From positions 124,001-188,000 of the forward strand of contig NZ_LSLK01000070.1 of the NCBI RefSeq assembly GCF_002257705.1: DNA of 64,000 bases. The letters are read 5' to 3'. The notes beneath the pieces are model-generated. The model searched no databases. It worked only from the letters and a program-made list of their open reading frames with translations, and was not told the DNA's origin. The position numbers and the translations under genes are program-made. This document shows, in pieces, positions 8,195 through 16,814 of this stretch. The stretch is from Sporomusa silvacetica DSM 10669. Its GTDB lineage: Bacteria; Bacillota; Negativicutes; Sporomusales; Sporomusaceae. Positions within the stretch are counted from its first letter, which is position 1. Every line of letters starts with the position of its first letter.

Positions 8195-9096
8195 CGTCCA
8201 ACCTCTTTCGGTTTAGCAGGCTGCTGAGTAGTTTTTCCAGGTGTAGCCTGCGGGAAAGCCTCTGGCAAAGTTTCACGCGAACGCACAATAACCAACACTT
8301 CTTCTAGTCTATCAAAATCCACAGCTGACTTCAAGACAGCATATTTTAACAATCCGCCTTCTTCATTAACAACATCGACAACCTCACCAACCAGCAGTCC
8401 TTTTGGGTATATACCACCAAAACCTGATGTAATAATCTTATCACTCTTGATGATATCTGCATCACGGGCAATATTAACCATATGCGGGGCCTGTGGACTC
8501 GCTGCACTGCCTTCGACAATGCCTGCTACCCGCGACTCAGGCCGCTGCACAAGACAACCGACAGCACTGCGTGGATCCAAAATAAGCTGTACTTTGGCAG
8601 AATTATTATAAACGCTGACAACACTGCCGACAAGCCCTTGTGTCGCCACTACCGTCATATCTTTGGTCAGCCCATCGGCTGCGCCTCTGTTAATCATAAT
8701 AATGTTCGTCCATGTTCCCGGATCACGGGCAATTACCTGTGCGGCTACAAAATCAAACTGCTGAGCCGCCTTTTTGTAATCAAGCATAGCTCGCAGTCTT
8801 GCATTCTCTGCCACAATCTCAGTCGTATTATTATTGTTTTGGCGAAGTTCCTCATTTTCAGTCTTTAGCGTCTGGTTATCGCGATACACAGTCATAATTT
8901 GGCTGGTAAACGAGCCTGTATGGCGTATGCTGTAACCGATTTTACCTAATACATATTCAACTGGAAATAACAGCGTAGCTACAACCTGTTCCGTAAAAAC
9001 AAATTGATACTTTCCCTTCGCAACTGTACTAGCTAGCAAAAAGACGGTTAGCACCGCCACTATAAGGATAACCGCCTTTTTGTGAATGAATCGCAC
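8191..9096 (-). CDS. mreC: Rod-shape determining protein MreC
   Basis: MreC links the cytoplasmic MreB filament to the periplasmic wall machinery. The 301-residue protein has an N-terminal membrane anchor (about 8-26), a coiled coil at roughly 65-110 with runs of N, E and L (QTLKTENEELRQNNNNTTEI), and a beta-rich periplasmic domain with GxxG patterns (DPRSAVGCLVQRPESRVAGI and SGFGGIYPKGLLVGEV). A proline/lysine-rich tail ends the protein. It overlaps mreD by four bases and follows mreB by 55 bases. Confidence 0.95.
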   Translation of the reverse strand: MRFIHKKAVILIVAVLTVFLLASTVAKGKYQFVFTEQVVATLLFPVEYVLGKIGYSIRHTGSFTSQIMTVYRDNQTLKTENEELRQNNNNTTEIVAENARLRAMLDYKKAAQQFDFVAAQVIARDPGTWTNIIMINRGAADGLTKDMTVVATQGLVGSVVSVYNNSAKVQLILDPRSAVGCLVQRPESRVAGIVEGSAASPQAPHMVNIARDADIIKSDKIITSGFGGIYPKGLLVGEVVDVVNEEGGLLKYAVLKSAVDFDRLEEVLVIVRSRETLPEAFPQATPGKTTQQPAKPKEVGR

Positions 9097-9151
9097 TTTC
9101 TGGCCCCTTCCTTACATTGATTAATTCCGTTACCTATATTTTAAATTTACC

Positions 9152-10186
9152 CTAGTTGAGTTTTTTGGTAGTCATAAGTACCCGTTTCAACAAATCTATG
9201 CTTTCTAAAGCACCACCAGTACCTGCAGCAACACACGACAAGGCATCTTCCGCAATATGTACCGGCATGCCAGTTTCTCTGTTCAGCAGTAGATCAAGCC
9301 CTTTCAGCAGCGAACCGCCCCCTGTCATAACAATCCCCTTATCCATGATATCAGAGGCAAGTTCTGGCGGAGTTTTTTCCAGAGTTACTTTTACAGCTTC
9401 AATAATACCGGCTATCGTCTCACTAAGCGCCAACCGCACTTCACTTGCTTTAATTGTCAGTGTTTTCGGTAGACCGGTTACCAGATCGCGGCCACGCACA
9501 TCAAATTGCTCATCATCCTTTAGTAAGATGGCGGAACCAATTGTAATTTTTACTTCTTCCGCTGTACGTTCACCAATCATTAAATTATAAGTACGTTTAA
9601 TATACTGAACAATGGCTTCATCCATCTCGTCGCCACCAACACGGATAGAACGACTGGTAACAATGCCGCCTAACGATATAACAGCCACCTCAGTCGTGCC
9701 ACCGCCAATATCCACAACCATATTACCAGTTGGTTCGTGCACAGGTAAACCAGCCCCAATGGCTGCAGCCATTGGTTCTTCAATCAAGTACGCTTCCCTG
9801 GCTCCAGCCTGGATAGTTGCATCAATAACTGCCCTTTTCTCCACTTCGGTAACCCCGGAAGGTACACCGACAATTACTCGCGGTCTAATAAAGGACTTGG
9901 AATCCATGGCTTTTCTGATAAAATATTTAAGCATGGCCTGAGTTACGTCAAAATCAGCAATAACTCCATCTTTAAGTGGCCTAATAGCCACAATATTCCC
10001 CGGCGTACGACCAATCATTAGTTTGGCTTCCTCACCAACAGCCAGCACCTCGCCGGTATCACGCTGGATAGCGACTACTGACGGTTCTCTGAGAACAATT
10101 CCTCTACCTTTCACATGCACTAATGTATTGGCCGTGCCGAGGTCTATACCCATGTCACGTGACAGTGAACCAAATAAATTGAACAT
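9152..10186 (-). CDS. mreB: Rod-shape determining actin-like protein MreB
   Basis: A 344-residue bacterial actin. It has the phosphate-1 loop (DMGIDLGTANTLVH), the phosphate-2 loop (VVDIGGGTTEVAVI) and the adenosine motif (GIVMTGGGSLLKGL). MreB forms ATP-dependent filaments under the membrane that steer wall synthesis. Length and motifs are normal. AAAGGGG precedes the ATG. It follows radC by 31 bases and begins the mreBCD-mrdA series. Confidence 0.97.
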   Translation of the reverse strand: MFNLFGSLSRDMGIDLGTANTLVHVKGRGIVLREPSVVAIQRDTGEVLAVGEEAKLMIGRTPGNIVAIRPLKDGVIADFDVTQAMLKYFIRKAMDSKSFIRPRVIVGVPSGVTEVEKRAVIDATIQAGAREAYLIEEPMAAAIGAGLPVHEPTGNMVVDIGGGTTEVAVISLGGIVTSRSIRVGGDEMDEAIVQYIKRTYNLMIGERTAEEVKITIGSAILLKDDEQFDVRGRDLVTGLPKTLTIKASEVRLALSETIAGIIEAVKVTLEKTPPELASDIMDKGIVMTGGGSLLKGLDLLLNRETGMPVHIAEDALSCVAAGTGGALESIDLLKRVLMTTKKLN

Positions 10187-10217
10187 AGACTTTAACCCCT
10201 TTCATTTAGAAAACCTA

Positions 10218-10907
10218 TTATATTATTCCCTTTTCTTTAAAGCTCACATACTTGCCATCACCGATTATTACATGGTCAAGTACAGAAATAGCAAGCAAAT
10301 TTCCAGCCTCAACCAACTGTTTGGTCAGACTAATATCTTCCTGACTTGGCATAGGATCACCACTGGGATGATTATGAACCAAAATAACAGCGGCAGCACT
10401 ATAACTAATAGCCTCCCGGAACAATTCTCGCGGATGGACAATAGAAGCATTTAAGCTACCAACAGAGATAATTGCCCGGGCAATAACGTGATTCTTAGTC
10501 GATAAAAGTAATGCCACAAAATGTTCTTTCGTTTCATACCTTAGCTCAGCCATCATTAAATCAGCAGCATCACGAGGACTTCTAATAATCGGGCGTTCAC
10601 CCGGCTCCTTCAGGCTTAACCTGCGCCCCAATTCAATGCCAGCGATCACGGTAACGGCTTTAACTAAACCAATACCAGTGGTTTTACTTAATTCAGGAGG
10701 CGATATATTTGCAAGTCCAGACAATTCATACTTAGTTATAAGTTGTTCGGCCAGACGATTAACCGGCAAATTTTTCGTGCCTGTACGAAGAAGTATGGCC
10801 AGCAGTTCCGCATTACTTAAGGCCTTAACACCCTTTTCGAGCATTTTTTCGCGTGGCCTTTCAGTCTCAGGCAATTCCTTCATCATTAACTGCTTGTCCC
10901 TAGTCAT
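10218..10907 (-). CDS. radC: RadC-family JAB domain protein
   Basis: A 229-residue RadC-family protein. An N-terminal helix-hairpin-helix-like part (ALSNAELLAILLRTG and GIGLVKAVTVIAG) is followed by a JAB/JAMM metalloprotease-like domain with the metal-binding motif HNHPSGDP and downstream D (SQEDISLT). The historical DNA-repair role is not well supported; the biochemical function is uncertain. Its ATG overlaps the maf stop codon as ATGA, so the two are translationally coupled. Confidence 0.94.
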   Translation of the reverse strand: MTRDKQLMMKELPETERPREKMLEKGVKALSNAELLAILLRTGTKNLPVNRLAEQLITKYELSGLANISPPELSKTTGIGLVKAVTVIAGIELGRRLSLKEPGERPIIRSPRDAADLMMAELRYETKEHFVALLLSTKNHVIARAIISVGSLNASIVHPRELFREAISYSAAAVILVHNHPSGDPMPSQEDISLTKQLVEAGNLLAISVLDHVIIGDGKYVSFKEKGII

Positions 10908-11473
10908 AGCAAGTCTACCCCTATTTGCCGGAGTAGTTCGGATAGCCTGACAAGCGGCAAACCCACTACATTATTATAACAGCCAGTAATACTCTCCACT
11001 AACAATGCGCCCCGTCCCTGAATCGCATAAGCCCCAGCCTTGTCCATCGGTTCGCCGGTAGCAACATATCGTTCAATCTCAATTTGCGACAGCGGCCTGA
11101 AAGTAACAGTAGTAGTACTAAAACCACTAACAACTTCCCCCCCTTTAGCCACCGCCACTCCAGAAATAACAATATGATCCCGTCCGGCGAGAACAGTCAA
11201 CATTCGCACCGCTTCGTTATAATCTTTCGGTTTGCCAAATACTTTGCCATCAACTACCACAATTGTATCAGCACCAATAACAACCGCATTGCCTGAAACT
11301 CGTTTGCTAACATCAATTGCTTTATCAATTGCATGCGCCATCGCCAGTTCCTCAGGCAGTACATCTTTGGCATTATCTTCTTCTACTTCACTGACCATAA
11401 TATCAAAATCAAGATCAATTAGTTCTAAAAGTTGTTGACGCCTAGGTGATGCTGACGCTAAGATTATTTGCAT
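10904..11473 (-). CDS. maf: Maf nucleoside triphosphate pyrophosphatase
   Basis: Maf proteins hydrolyse non-canonical or modified nucleoside triphosphates to monophosphates and are linked to septum formation. The product has the N-terminal ILASASPRRQQLL motif, the catalytic IGADTIVVVDGKVFGKP segment and GKAxDKAGAYAIQG-type signature (MDKAGAYAIQGRGALLVESI). Start taken as ATG at 11473 (189 residues) because AGGAGGTG lies six bases upstream; the earlier in-frame GTG is inside that ribosome site. It overlaps radC by four bases. Confidence 0.95.
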   Translation of the reverse strand: MQIILASASPRRQQLLELIDLDFDIMVSEVEEDNAKDVLPEELAMAHAIDKAIDVSKRVSGNAVVIGADTIVVVDGKVFGKPKDYNEAVRMLTVLAGRDHIVISGVAVAKGGEVVSGFSTTTVTFRPLSQIEIERYVATGEPMDKAGAYAIQGRGALLVESITGCYNNVVGLPLVRLSELLRQIGVDLL

Positions 11474-11485
11474 GCCCTCCACCTC

Positions 11486-11776
11486 CTAAAAGCGCCGAAA
11501 AAGCATGATGGCTGCTATAATTCCTAGGACGCTCATCAAATTCGGGTACAAAGCAAAGCCAACGACCAATTTTATTACATACAGATTAATCGCCATCGGC
11601 GGCAAATCGAATACCGGGAATGGTTTAATAAGATATGGCGCTACCCCTGAAAGCAAGCTGGAGTTGGCTGCAAGTTCACCTAAAATGCCACCAACTATTG
11701 CCCCGGTAATTAGAAATAAAACCATCATTCCCATACTTTTGCCGGATGAACTGCCCCTATTAGTGCCAGTTCTCAC
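11486..11776 (-). CDS. DUF4321 family small membrane protein
   Basis: A 96-residue protein with two or three membrane segments, one near residues 17-37 (GMMVLFLITGAIVGGILGEL) and another near the C-terminus, and a conserved-looking NLYVIKLVVGFALYPNLMSVLG part. It resembles the DUF4321 family found upstream of maf/radC/mreB in Firmicutes; function unknown. GTG start at 11776, preceded by GGGGGGG at suitable spacing. Directly upstream of maf in the same direction. Confidence 0.8.
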   Translation of the reverse strand: MRTGTNRGSSSGKSMGMMVLFLITGAIVGGILGELAANSSLLSGVAPYLIKPFPVFDLPPMAINLYVIKLVVGFALYPNLMSVLGIIAAIMLFRRF

Positions 11777-11814
11777 CTTAACCCCCCCTAGGATAGAAAG
11801 TGAACTTGTTTCAG

Positions 11815-11915
11815 TAAAGCTGAAACATTGGAAAATCAGGTGGGGATTCTACCCCACCTGATTCGACACCGCCTAGAGAGGCGGAAGTCTGCCTAGATAC
11901 ACTTAAAATAAACTT
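11815..11915. repeat. Three-hairpin structured repeat, copy A
   Basis: About 100 bases match a second copy at 46275-46375. Shared parts are AAAGCTGAAACAT, a hairpin around CAGGTGGnGAnTCTAC, and CCGCCTAnAGAGGCGG followed by AGTC, ending near CTTAAA. Several positions in the middle hairpin differ between copies but keep pairing. In this copy TGTTTCAG/CTGAAACA forms an additional hairpin (from about 11808). See findings for interpretation. Confidence 0.6.
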
Positions 11916-11933
11916 GTTTTCTTACCAGTATTT

Positions 11934-12452
11934 CTAATTTTTGAACCCATACTTTGCTGGCGATTTCGCAAGGCAGTAGTTAGCCGCCAAACCAGTAAAT
12001 AAGCCAGTAGGTACCGCAAATAAAAGCAAATACGGTAAATACCATAGTAGCCCTGCGCTATGGACAAGCAAGGCTGCCAAAATTACTTGGGTTATATTAT
12101 GAACAGCTGCGCCAACTAAGCTAACACCAACAAGCGAAAATACCCCTTCGTAATTATTGCAGATATAAACCATAATAAAAATGCTTGCAAGCGCTCCCCC
12201 CATACTCATAACAAATGCCGGACCCAAAAGAGAGCCACCAAATAAAGAGCCTAGCAAAACACGGGCAACGGCAACATACACAGCATCCTGCCAACCAAGC
12301 TTAAGAATTGCCAGTAGTGAAATAATATTGGCTAACCCCAGCTTTACACCAGGTACAGGCATAGGAATTGGTAACTGACTTTCCAGTACATGGAGAGCTG
12401 CAGCCATCGCTACTAATAAAGCTAATAGAACCAGGCGTTTTGTTTTACGCAC
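11934..12452 (-). CDS. Gx-transporter/HepI-like family membrane protein
   Basis: A 172-residue polytopic membrane protein with about five segments. The N-terminal part (HVLESQLPIPMPVPGVKLGL then ANIISLLAILKLGW) matches the family called Gx transporter or heptaprenyl diphosphate synthase component I; the substrate is not known. Similar genes commonly pair with a NusG domain II protein near rnf or FMN-transferase genes, as here. GTG start overlaps the end region of that gene, with GAGG five bases upstream. Confidence 0.8.
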   Translation of the reverse strand: MRKTKRLVLLALLVAMAAALHVLESQLPIPMPVPGVKLGLANIISLLAILKLGWQDAVYVAVARVLLGSLFGGSLLGPAFVMSMGGALASIFIMVYICNNYEGVFSLVGVSLVGAAVHNITQVILAALLVHSAGLLWYLPYLLLFAVPTGLFTGLAANYCLAKSPAKYGFKN

Positions 12453-12454
12453 AA

Positions 12455-12838
12455 CTACCTCACAATATCGTCAACATCAGTAGAATTATCAGATATAACT
12501 TTAACGACTACCCGATAAGGCAAGCATACAATCTGCTGTGGTGGAATACTGATCCAACCTGATTGTACACATATCTGGTCAGGGCAATCGGCTTCCTTTA
12601 TACGTACGCGCCCATCTTTGTATTCAACAACATTAAAGCCGTTATAACCGCCAATTCTAAATTCTCCCGCATAACCTTGACGTAACGGAAAAGTCTTAGT
12701 AATTTGACCATCAACAGTTATAACTACACTGCGCGCATGACTGCTTTCCCCTGATATATAATAGATATTTAAGCCAATACCTGATAATGCAAATATTACT
12801 AGCACAACAATCAGCCATTTGTCAGCTTTTGTCAACAT
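12455..12838 (-). CDS. NusG domain II-containing membrane-anchored protein
   Basis: A 127-residue protein with one N-terminal membrane anchor (about 9-28) and an exported NusG-II-like beta domain. It carries the motif CPDQICVQSGWI with two cysteines, then the PPQQIVCLPYRVVV segment typical of this family. Function is unknown, though the family often neighbours rnf and respiratory genes. The next gene begins just beyond its stop. It is separated from rnfB by a terminator at 13062-13092, so it is probably its own transcription unit. Confidence 0.85.
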   Translation of the reverse strand: MLTKADKWLIVVLVIFALSGIGLNIYYISGESSHARSVVITVDGQITKTFPLRQGYAGEFRIGGYNGFNVVEYKDGRVRIKEADCPDQICVQSGWISIPPQQIVCLPYRVVVKVISDNSTDVDDIVR

Positions 12839-12934
12839 CAGCTTGCCACCCTGCTCATATTCTATTCCATTTTACATTAAAATATAGGTTAATGCAAATC
12901 ATAGCCCATTAAAAATTAGATAAAGTGAGCCTTA

Positions 12935-12985
12935 GCTTCAGGTGGAATTTAACCCCAGCTGAAGTTTAGTCTCACTTATCCAGGG
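12935..12985. repeat. Long hairpin resembling the core of the structured repeat
   Basis: AAGTGAG pairs with CTCACTT and CTTCAG with CTGAAG around a loop. On the - strand the core TCAGCTGGGGTTAAATTCCACCTGA differs only slightly from copy A's TCAGGTGGGGTAGAATCCCCACCTGA, but flanks do not match. A partial or diverged family member, or chance. Confidence 0.4.
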
Positions 12986-13061
12986 ACCAAGAAGATGCTC
13001 TTAATTTCTGCTTGTAAAAGCGAGATTTTTAAAGCAACTTGATCATTCGCGAAAACCACAT

Positions 13062-13092
13062 AAAAGAGAAGGGGTCCCCCCCTCCTCTTTTA
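13062..13092 (-). terminator. Terminator after rnfB
   Basis: On the - strand AAAAGAGGAGGGG pairs with CCCCTTCTCTTTT; the 3' arm itself provides the U-rich end. It lies 20 bases beyond the rnfB stop codon. Confidence 0.8.
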
Positions 13093-13111
13093 TTGGCAAA
13101 TAAAAGTGTTA

Positions 13112-13966
13112 TTACGCTACCGGCTCTTCACTGCCCGGCACTACACCAAGCACAGCATGTCGAATAGCCTTTGTTGGGCATTTAGCCAAACAAACAGGAT
13201 TGTCGCATTTTTCCATACATACTTTAGCATCAACAATGGCTAGGTTATTATCCATCGTAATGGCACCATGCGGGCATTCCTTCTTGCATAACGTGCAGCC
13301 GATGCAAGCAGCACCACAAGCTTTTTTAGCCACTGTGCCTTTGTCATGTGAGTTGCAGTTAACACGGACAGCAGCACCAATTGGCATCATCGCAATGACT
13401 TTTTTCGGGCATACTGTTTCGCATTTACCACAACCGGTACATTTATCCGGATCAATAATAGGTAAACCGTCTTCACTCATAGTCATAGCACCAAAGGGAC
13501 ACTGTTTTACACAAGTACCTAAGCCTAAACAGCCATATTTACAGCTCTTGTGACCCCCAAACAATAGGTTGGCAGCTACACAATCCTGAACACCATAATA
13601 TTCGTTTGCTTTAACAGCTTTAGCATGACTGCCGGCACAGCGAACTTGAGCAATACGCGGCTCAACCTCGGCTGCTGCTTTGCCTGTCAACTGACCAACG
13701 AGTTTAGCCACCGTATCTTTACCAGGAATACACAAATTAGGCGGTACATCAGGGTTATTTACTACGGCTTCAGCGTACGCCATGCAACCAGCATAGCCAC
13801 AGGCACCACATTGTCCTTTGGGCAATACGTCTTCTACAACGTGAATTAGCGGATTAACCTCAATGGCCATTTTTTTATTGGCATAAGCCAGAACAAGTCC
13901 AAATATAATCCCCAGACTTGTCATAATCGCCAGTATTATCAACGAATGTTGAACAACTCCATGCAT
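13112..13966 (-). CDS. rnfB: Rnf complex subunit B, iron-sulfur protein
   Basis: RnfB passes electrons from reduced ferredoxin into the membrane Rnf complex. The 284-residue protein has an N-terminal membrane helix (about 8-28), an Fe-S domain with CGACGYAGCMAYAEAV and a later cysteine, then four further ferredoxin-type cysteine groups: CKYGCLGLGTCVKQCP, CTGCGKCETVCP, CIGCTLCKKECP and CMEKCDNPVCLAKCP. It is the last gene of rnfCDGEAB and is followed by a terminator. Confidence 0.96.
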   Translation of the reverse strand: MHGVVQHSLIILAIMTSLGIIFGLVLAYANKKMAIEVNPLIHVVEDVLPKGQCGACGYAGCMAYAEAVVNNPDVPPNLCIPGKDTVAKLVGQLTGKAAAEVEPRIAQVRCAGSHAKAVKANEYYGVQDCVAANLLFGGHKSCKYGCLGLGTCVKQCPFGAMTMSEDGLPIIDPDKCTGCGKCETVCPKKVIAMMPIGAAVRVNCNSHDKGTVAKKACGAACIGCTLCKKECPHGAITMDNNLAIVDAKVCMEKCDNPVCLAKCPTKAIRHAVLGVVPGSEEPVA

Positions 13967-13994
13967 TTACTTCTCACTCTCCTTTCTATTCAGT

Positions 13995-14573
13995 TTATAG
14001 CGGAATCATACCTGAAAAACCCAGGAAGGATAAGGCAAGCATACCTGCCAGTATAAAGGCAATACCTAGTCCTTGCAGGGTTTTAGGAACATCTGCATAC
14101 TGAAGTTTTTCTCTCAAGCTGGCCATAAGAATAATCGCCAGAGCAAAGCCTACGCCTGAACCAAAAGCGTTGATAACGCTTTTAATAAAGTCAAAGTTAG
14201 CGGTAGCGTTAATAAGCGGTACACCCAAAACAACACAGTTAGTAGCAATTAGCACTAAGTAAATACCCCACATCTCGTAAAGTGCAGGTGCATATTTTTT
14301 AATAGCAATTTCTAAAAACTGTACGAAGCAGGCAATTAACACAACAAACACTACAATTTTCAAGAACACTAAATCATAGGGAACAAGCACAAAATTATAC
14401 ACAAGCCAGGCAAGCGCCGATGATACCGTAAGGATGGAGGCAACTGCCATACCCATACCGACAGAAGCGCTTAAGCTCTTGGAAACTCCAAAGAAGATAC
14501 ACAGACCCAGAAAACGCGTAAGCACAAAGTTGTTAACAACTACCGCGCCCATAAACAGAGTAAAATATTCCAT
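13995..14573 (-). CDS. rnfA: Rnf complex subunit A
   Basis: A 192-residue integral membrane subunit with six predicted helices, including the conserved NNFVLTRFLGLCIFFGVSKS start and FGSGVGFALAIILMASLREK. RnfA and RnfE form the pseudo-symmetric membrane core that couples electron flow to Na+ or H+ transport; which ion is used cannot be told from this sequence. Its start adjoins the rnfE stop codon and rnfB follows after 28 bases. Confidence 0.96.
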   Translation of the reverse strand: MEYFTLFMGAVVVNNFVLTRFLGLCIFFGVSKSLSASVGMGMAVASILTVSSALAWLVYNFVLVPYDLVFLKIVVFVVLIACFVQFLEIAIKKYAPALYEMWGIYLVLIATNCVVLGVPLINATANFDFIKSVINAFGSGVGFALAIILMASLREKLQYADVPKTLQGLGIAFILAGMLALSFLGFSGMIPL

Positions 14574-15241
14574 TATACAGCCTCACTCCTTTGCACGGTA
14601 AGCTGCGATGCCGCTTTGGCTTTAGCCGCTTGCTTATCCTGATATTCGCCGATAACATTGAACATACCAATCATCAGCCCGATTACCATGAAAGCACCTG
14701 GCGCAAGAATTATAATCATAGGACCATTATACGACTGGGGAAACACTTGCATTGCCATGGAAGTGCCACTAAGGATTGTACCGGTACCAAACACTTCACG
14801 GAAAGCACCAATAAACAGCATAGCTACCGCAAAGCCAGCACCCATACCCAATCCATCAAACGCTGAAGCTATTACCCCATTTTTCATAGCGAACACTTCA
14901 GCGCGTGCCAAGATAATGGCAAATACTACAACTAATTCCAGATAGAGACCTAATTCTCTATAAACGGCCGGAAAATAGGCTTCCAAAATCAAAATGATTA
15001 ACGTAACAATAGTAGCGATAATAGTAATAAACACTGGCACACGAACTTTGGGGTTAACAAAATTCTTTACAAGCGATACAACCATATTATTCGCAGTAAT
15101 AACTACCATAACGCAAATCCCCATACCTAGTGCATTAAATACTGTTGAAGTAACCGCCAGCGCCGGACAAAGGCTTAACGCAAGGCGGAATATGGGGTTC
15201 ATTTCAAAGATACCCTTTTTAAATATATCCCAATAATTCAT
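14573..15241 (-). CDS. rnfE: Rnf complex subunit E
   Basis: An integral membrane subunit homologous to RnfA, with about six helices and a FDGLGMGAGFAVAMLFIGAFRE segment split by the pseudo-symmetry partner in RnfA. ATG at 15241 (222 residues, MNYWDIFKKGIF) is preferred over the upstream GTG at 15256, because GAGGTG lies seven bases before the ATG and the GTG would overlap the rnfG stop. Expected partner of RnfA in the ion-translocating core. Confidence 0.94.
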   Translation of the reverse strand: MNYWDIFKKGIFEMNPIFRLALSLCPALAVTSTVFNALGMGICVMVVITANNMVVSLVKNFVNPKVRVPVFITIIATIVTLIILILEAYFPAVYRELGLYLELVVVFAIILARAEVFAMKNGVIASAFDGLGMGAGFAVAMLFIGAFREVFGTGTILSGTSMAMQVFPQSYNGPMIIILAPGAFMVIGLMIGMFNVIGEYQDKQAAKAKAASQLTVQRSEAV

Positions 15242-15252
15242 ATTCGCACACC

Positions 15253-15822
15253 TCACTTCTTCTGGGTAGCCGAATACGCGGCAACCGCTTCTACAGCTTC
15301 TTTTACGCCTTTTGTGACGGCCCGGGAGGTAATGGTTGCGCCAGTCAGCGCTTGAATATTTTTGTCTGTGGGAACTTTTACTACTTCCAAATCCTTGGGA
15401 TCTTTATTAGCAAACTGATTGCGGAACTTCGGCTCCACCATCTTATCGCCTAATCCGGGAGTCTCATTGTGCTTAAGCACCTTGAAATCCATTGTTTTAC
15501 CCTCAGGAGTGACAGCAGCCAGCATTTCAATATTACCACCATAACCCTTGCTATTGGCAGGCACTACATAAGCAATAACCTTACCACCTTTTAGTGCAGC
15601 ATACCAGCCTTCCTTGCCGTCAATAGCCTTGAAGGTTTCGGCATCTTTAACCAGTTCCTTCATAGCGTCATTTTTGGCCTTAACACGTTGTTCAGCTGCA
15701 ACCGGCTCGGTGATAGCGAACGCAGTGGCGATGATGATCCCCGAAATAAAACAAGTTACAACTAAGTTCAACGTTATCTTAAAAACGCTATTATTTTTAT
15801 CGTCATGTGCATCATGTGCCAT
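15253..15822 (-). CDS. rnfG: Rnf complex subunit G, covalent flavoprotein
   Basis: RnfG carries covalently bound FMN on the outer face of the membrane. The 189-residue protein has one N-terminal membrane helix (about 14-36) and, near residue 165, the flavinylation motif TGATIT in which the last threonine takes FMN. The FMN-binding domain includes LKHNETPGLGDKM. No ApbE flavin transferase is in this window, so attachment must rely on a gene elsewhere. AGGAGG precedes the ATG. Confidence 0.96.
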   Translation of the reverse strand: MAHDAHDDKNNSVFKITLNLVVTCFISGIIIATAFAITEPVAAEQRVKAKNDAMKELVKDAETFKAIDGKEGWYAALKGGKVIAYVVPANSKGYGGNIEMLAAVTPEGKTMDFKVLKHNETPGLGDKMVEPKFRNQFANKDPKDLEVVKVPTDKNIQALTGATITSRAVTKGVKEAVEAVAAYSATQKK

Positions 15823-15827
15823 GGTTA

Positions 15828-16802
15828 TTACCTCCTTGCCCCAAATTTTGCAGGCTTAACCAAAAGGTCAATCAGTGGCGTTACACAGTTCATAAGCAAA
15901 ATGGCATAGCAAACGCCTTCCGGATAGCCGCCCAATAAGCGGATTAACACCGTAAGCGCACCGGCACCAACTGCAAATATAATTTGACCCTTAATGGTAA
16001 TCGGAATAGTGACCATGTCAGTCGCCATGAAGAAGGCACCGAGAATAAGTCCGCCTGACATCATATGCATAATCGGATCTTGTCCGAAAGCTGCAGTTAA
16101 AAGGCCAACAGTACCAATCATACATACCGGAATCTGCCACTTAATATAACCGCGATAGATTAAGAATAACCCGCCTAGAATTAACAACAAGGCCGAAGTT
16201 TCACCCATGCTGCCGCTGCGAGAACCGAGAAAGAGAGATTGATACATTGTTACCTTGTCACCAAAAATCGCAACAAGGCTTTCATACCCTTGCAATTTTA
16301 AGATACCTAGCGGGGTAGCTGAGGTAACTCCGTCAATTTTGCTAGCCATTTGCGGCCAGGTTGTCATCGCTACCGGCCAAGACGCTAGTAGGATTGCACG
16401 TCCTACTAGAGCTGGGTTAAATATGTTGTAGCCTAAGCCGCCCATTGTGTGCTTGGCTATGGCGATAGCCGCCACAGTGCCAAATACAGGCATATACCAA
16501 GGCAATGTCGCCGGGATATTCATCGCCAGTAAAAGGCCAGTCAAAAAGGCACTGCCGTCATTAATCGTAATCGGCTTATTCTGCCATTTTTGAATGAGAT
16601 ATTCTGTTGCCATAGCAAAAACAATACAGAGAATCATGGTTGTTAATGCAGGCATACCAAAACGGTATACGGAAAAGAGAGCTGCAGGTGCTAATGCTAG
16701 ATTAACCGCCCACATTATTTTGGCAATAGACTCGTCGCACCTGATGTGCGGCGATGCCGAAACTGTTAAGGAACCCACGTCAAGTTTTACTTCTGCGCTC
16801 AT
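15828..16802 (-). CDS. rnfD: Rnf complex subunit D
   Basis: A 324-residue membrane subunit with about nine helices. The SATPLG motif (in DGVTSATPLGIL) contains the threonine expected to carry covalent FMN, and GGLGYNIFNPALVGRAIL is the conserved family segment. ATG at 16802 is chosen because AGGAGGTG lies six bases upstream; the alternative GTG at 16811 falls inside that ribosome site. rnfC ends 12 bases upstream and rnfG starts five bases downstream. Confidence 0.95.
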   Translation of the reverse strand: MSAEVKLDVGSLTVSASPHIRCDESIAKIMWAVNLALAPAALFSVYRFGMPALTTMILCIVFAMATEYLIQKWQNKPITINDGSAFLTGLLLAMNIPATLPWYMPVFGTVAAIAIAKHTMGGLGYNIFNPALVGRAILLASWPVAMTTWPQMASKIDGVTSATPLGILKLQGYESLVAIFGDKVTMYQSLFLGSRSGSMGETSALLLILGGLFLIYRGYIKWQIPVCMIGTVGLLTAAFGQDPIMHMMSGGLILGAFFMATDMVTIPITIKGQIIFAVGAGALTVLIRLLGGYPEGVCYAILLMNCVTPLIDLLVKPAKFGARR

Positions 16803-16814
16803 ACCGCCCACCTC

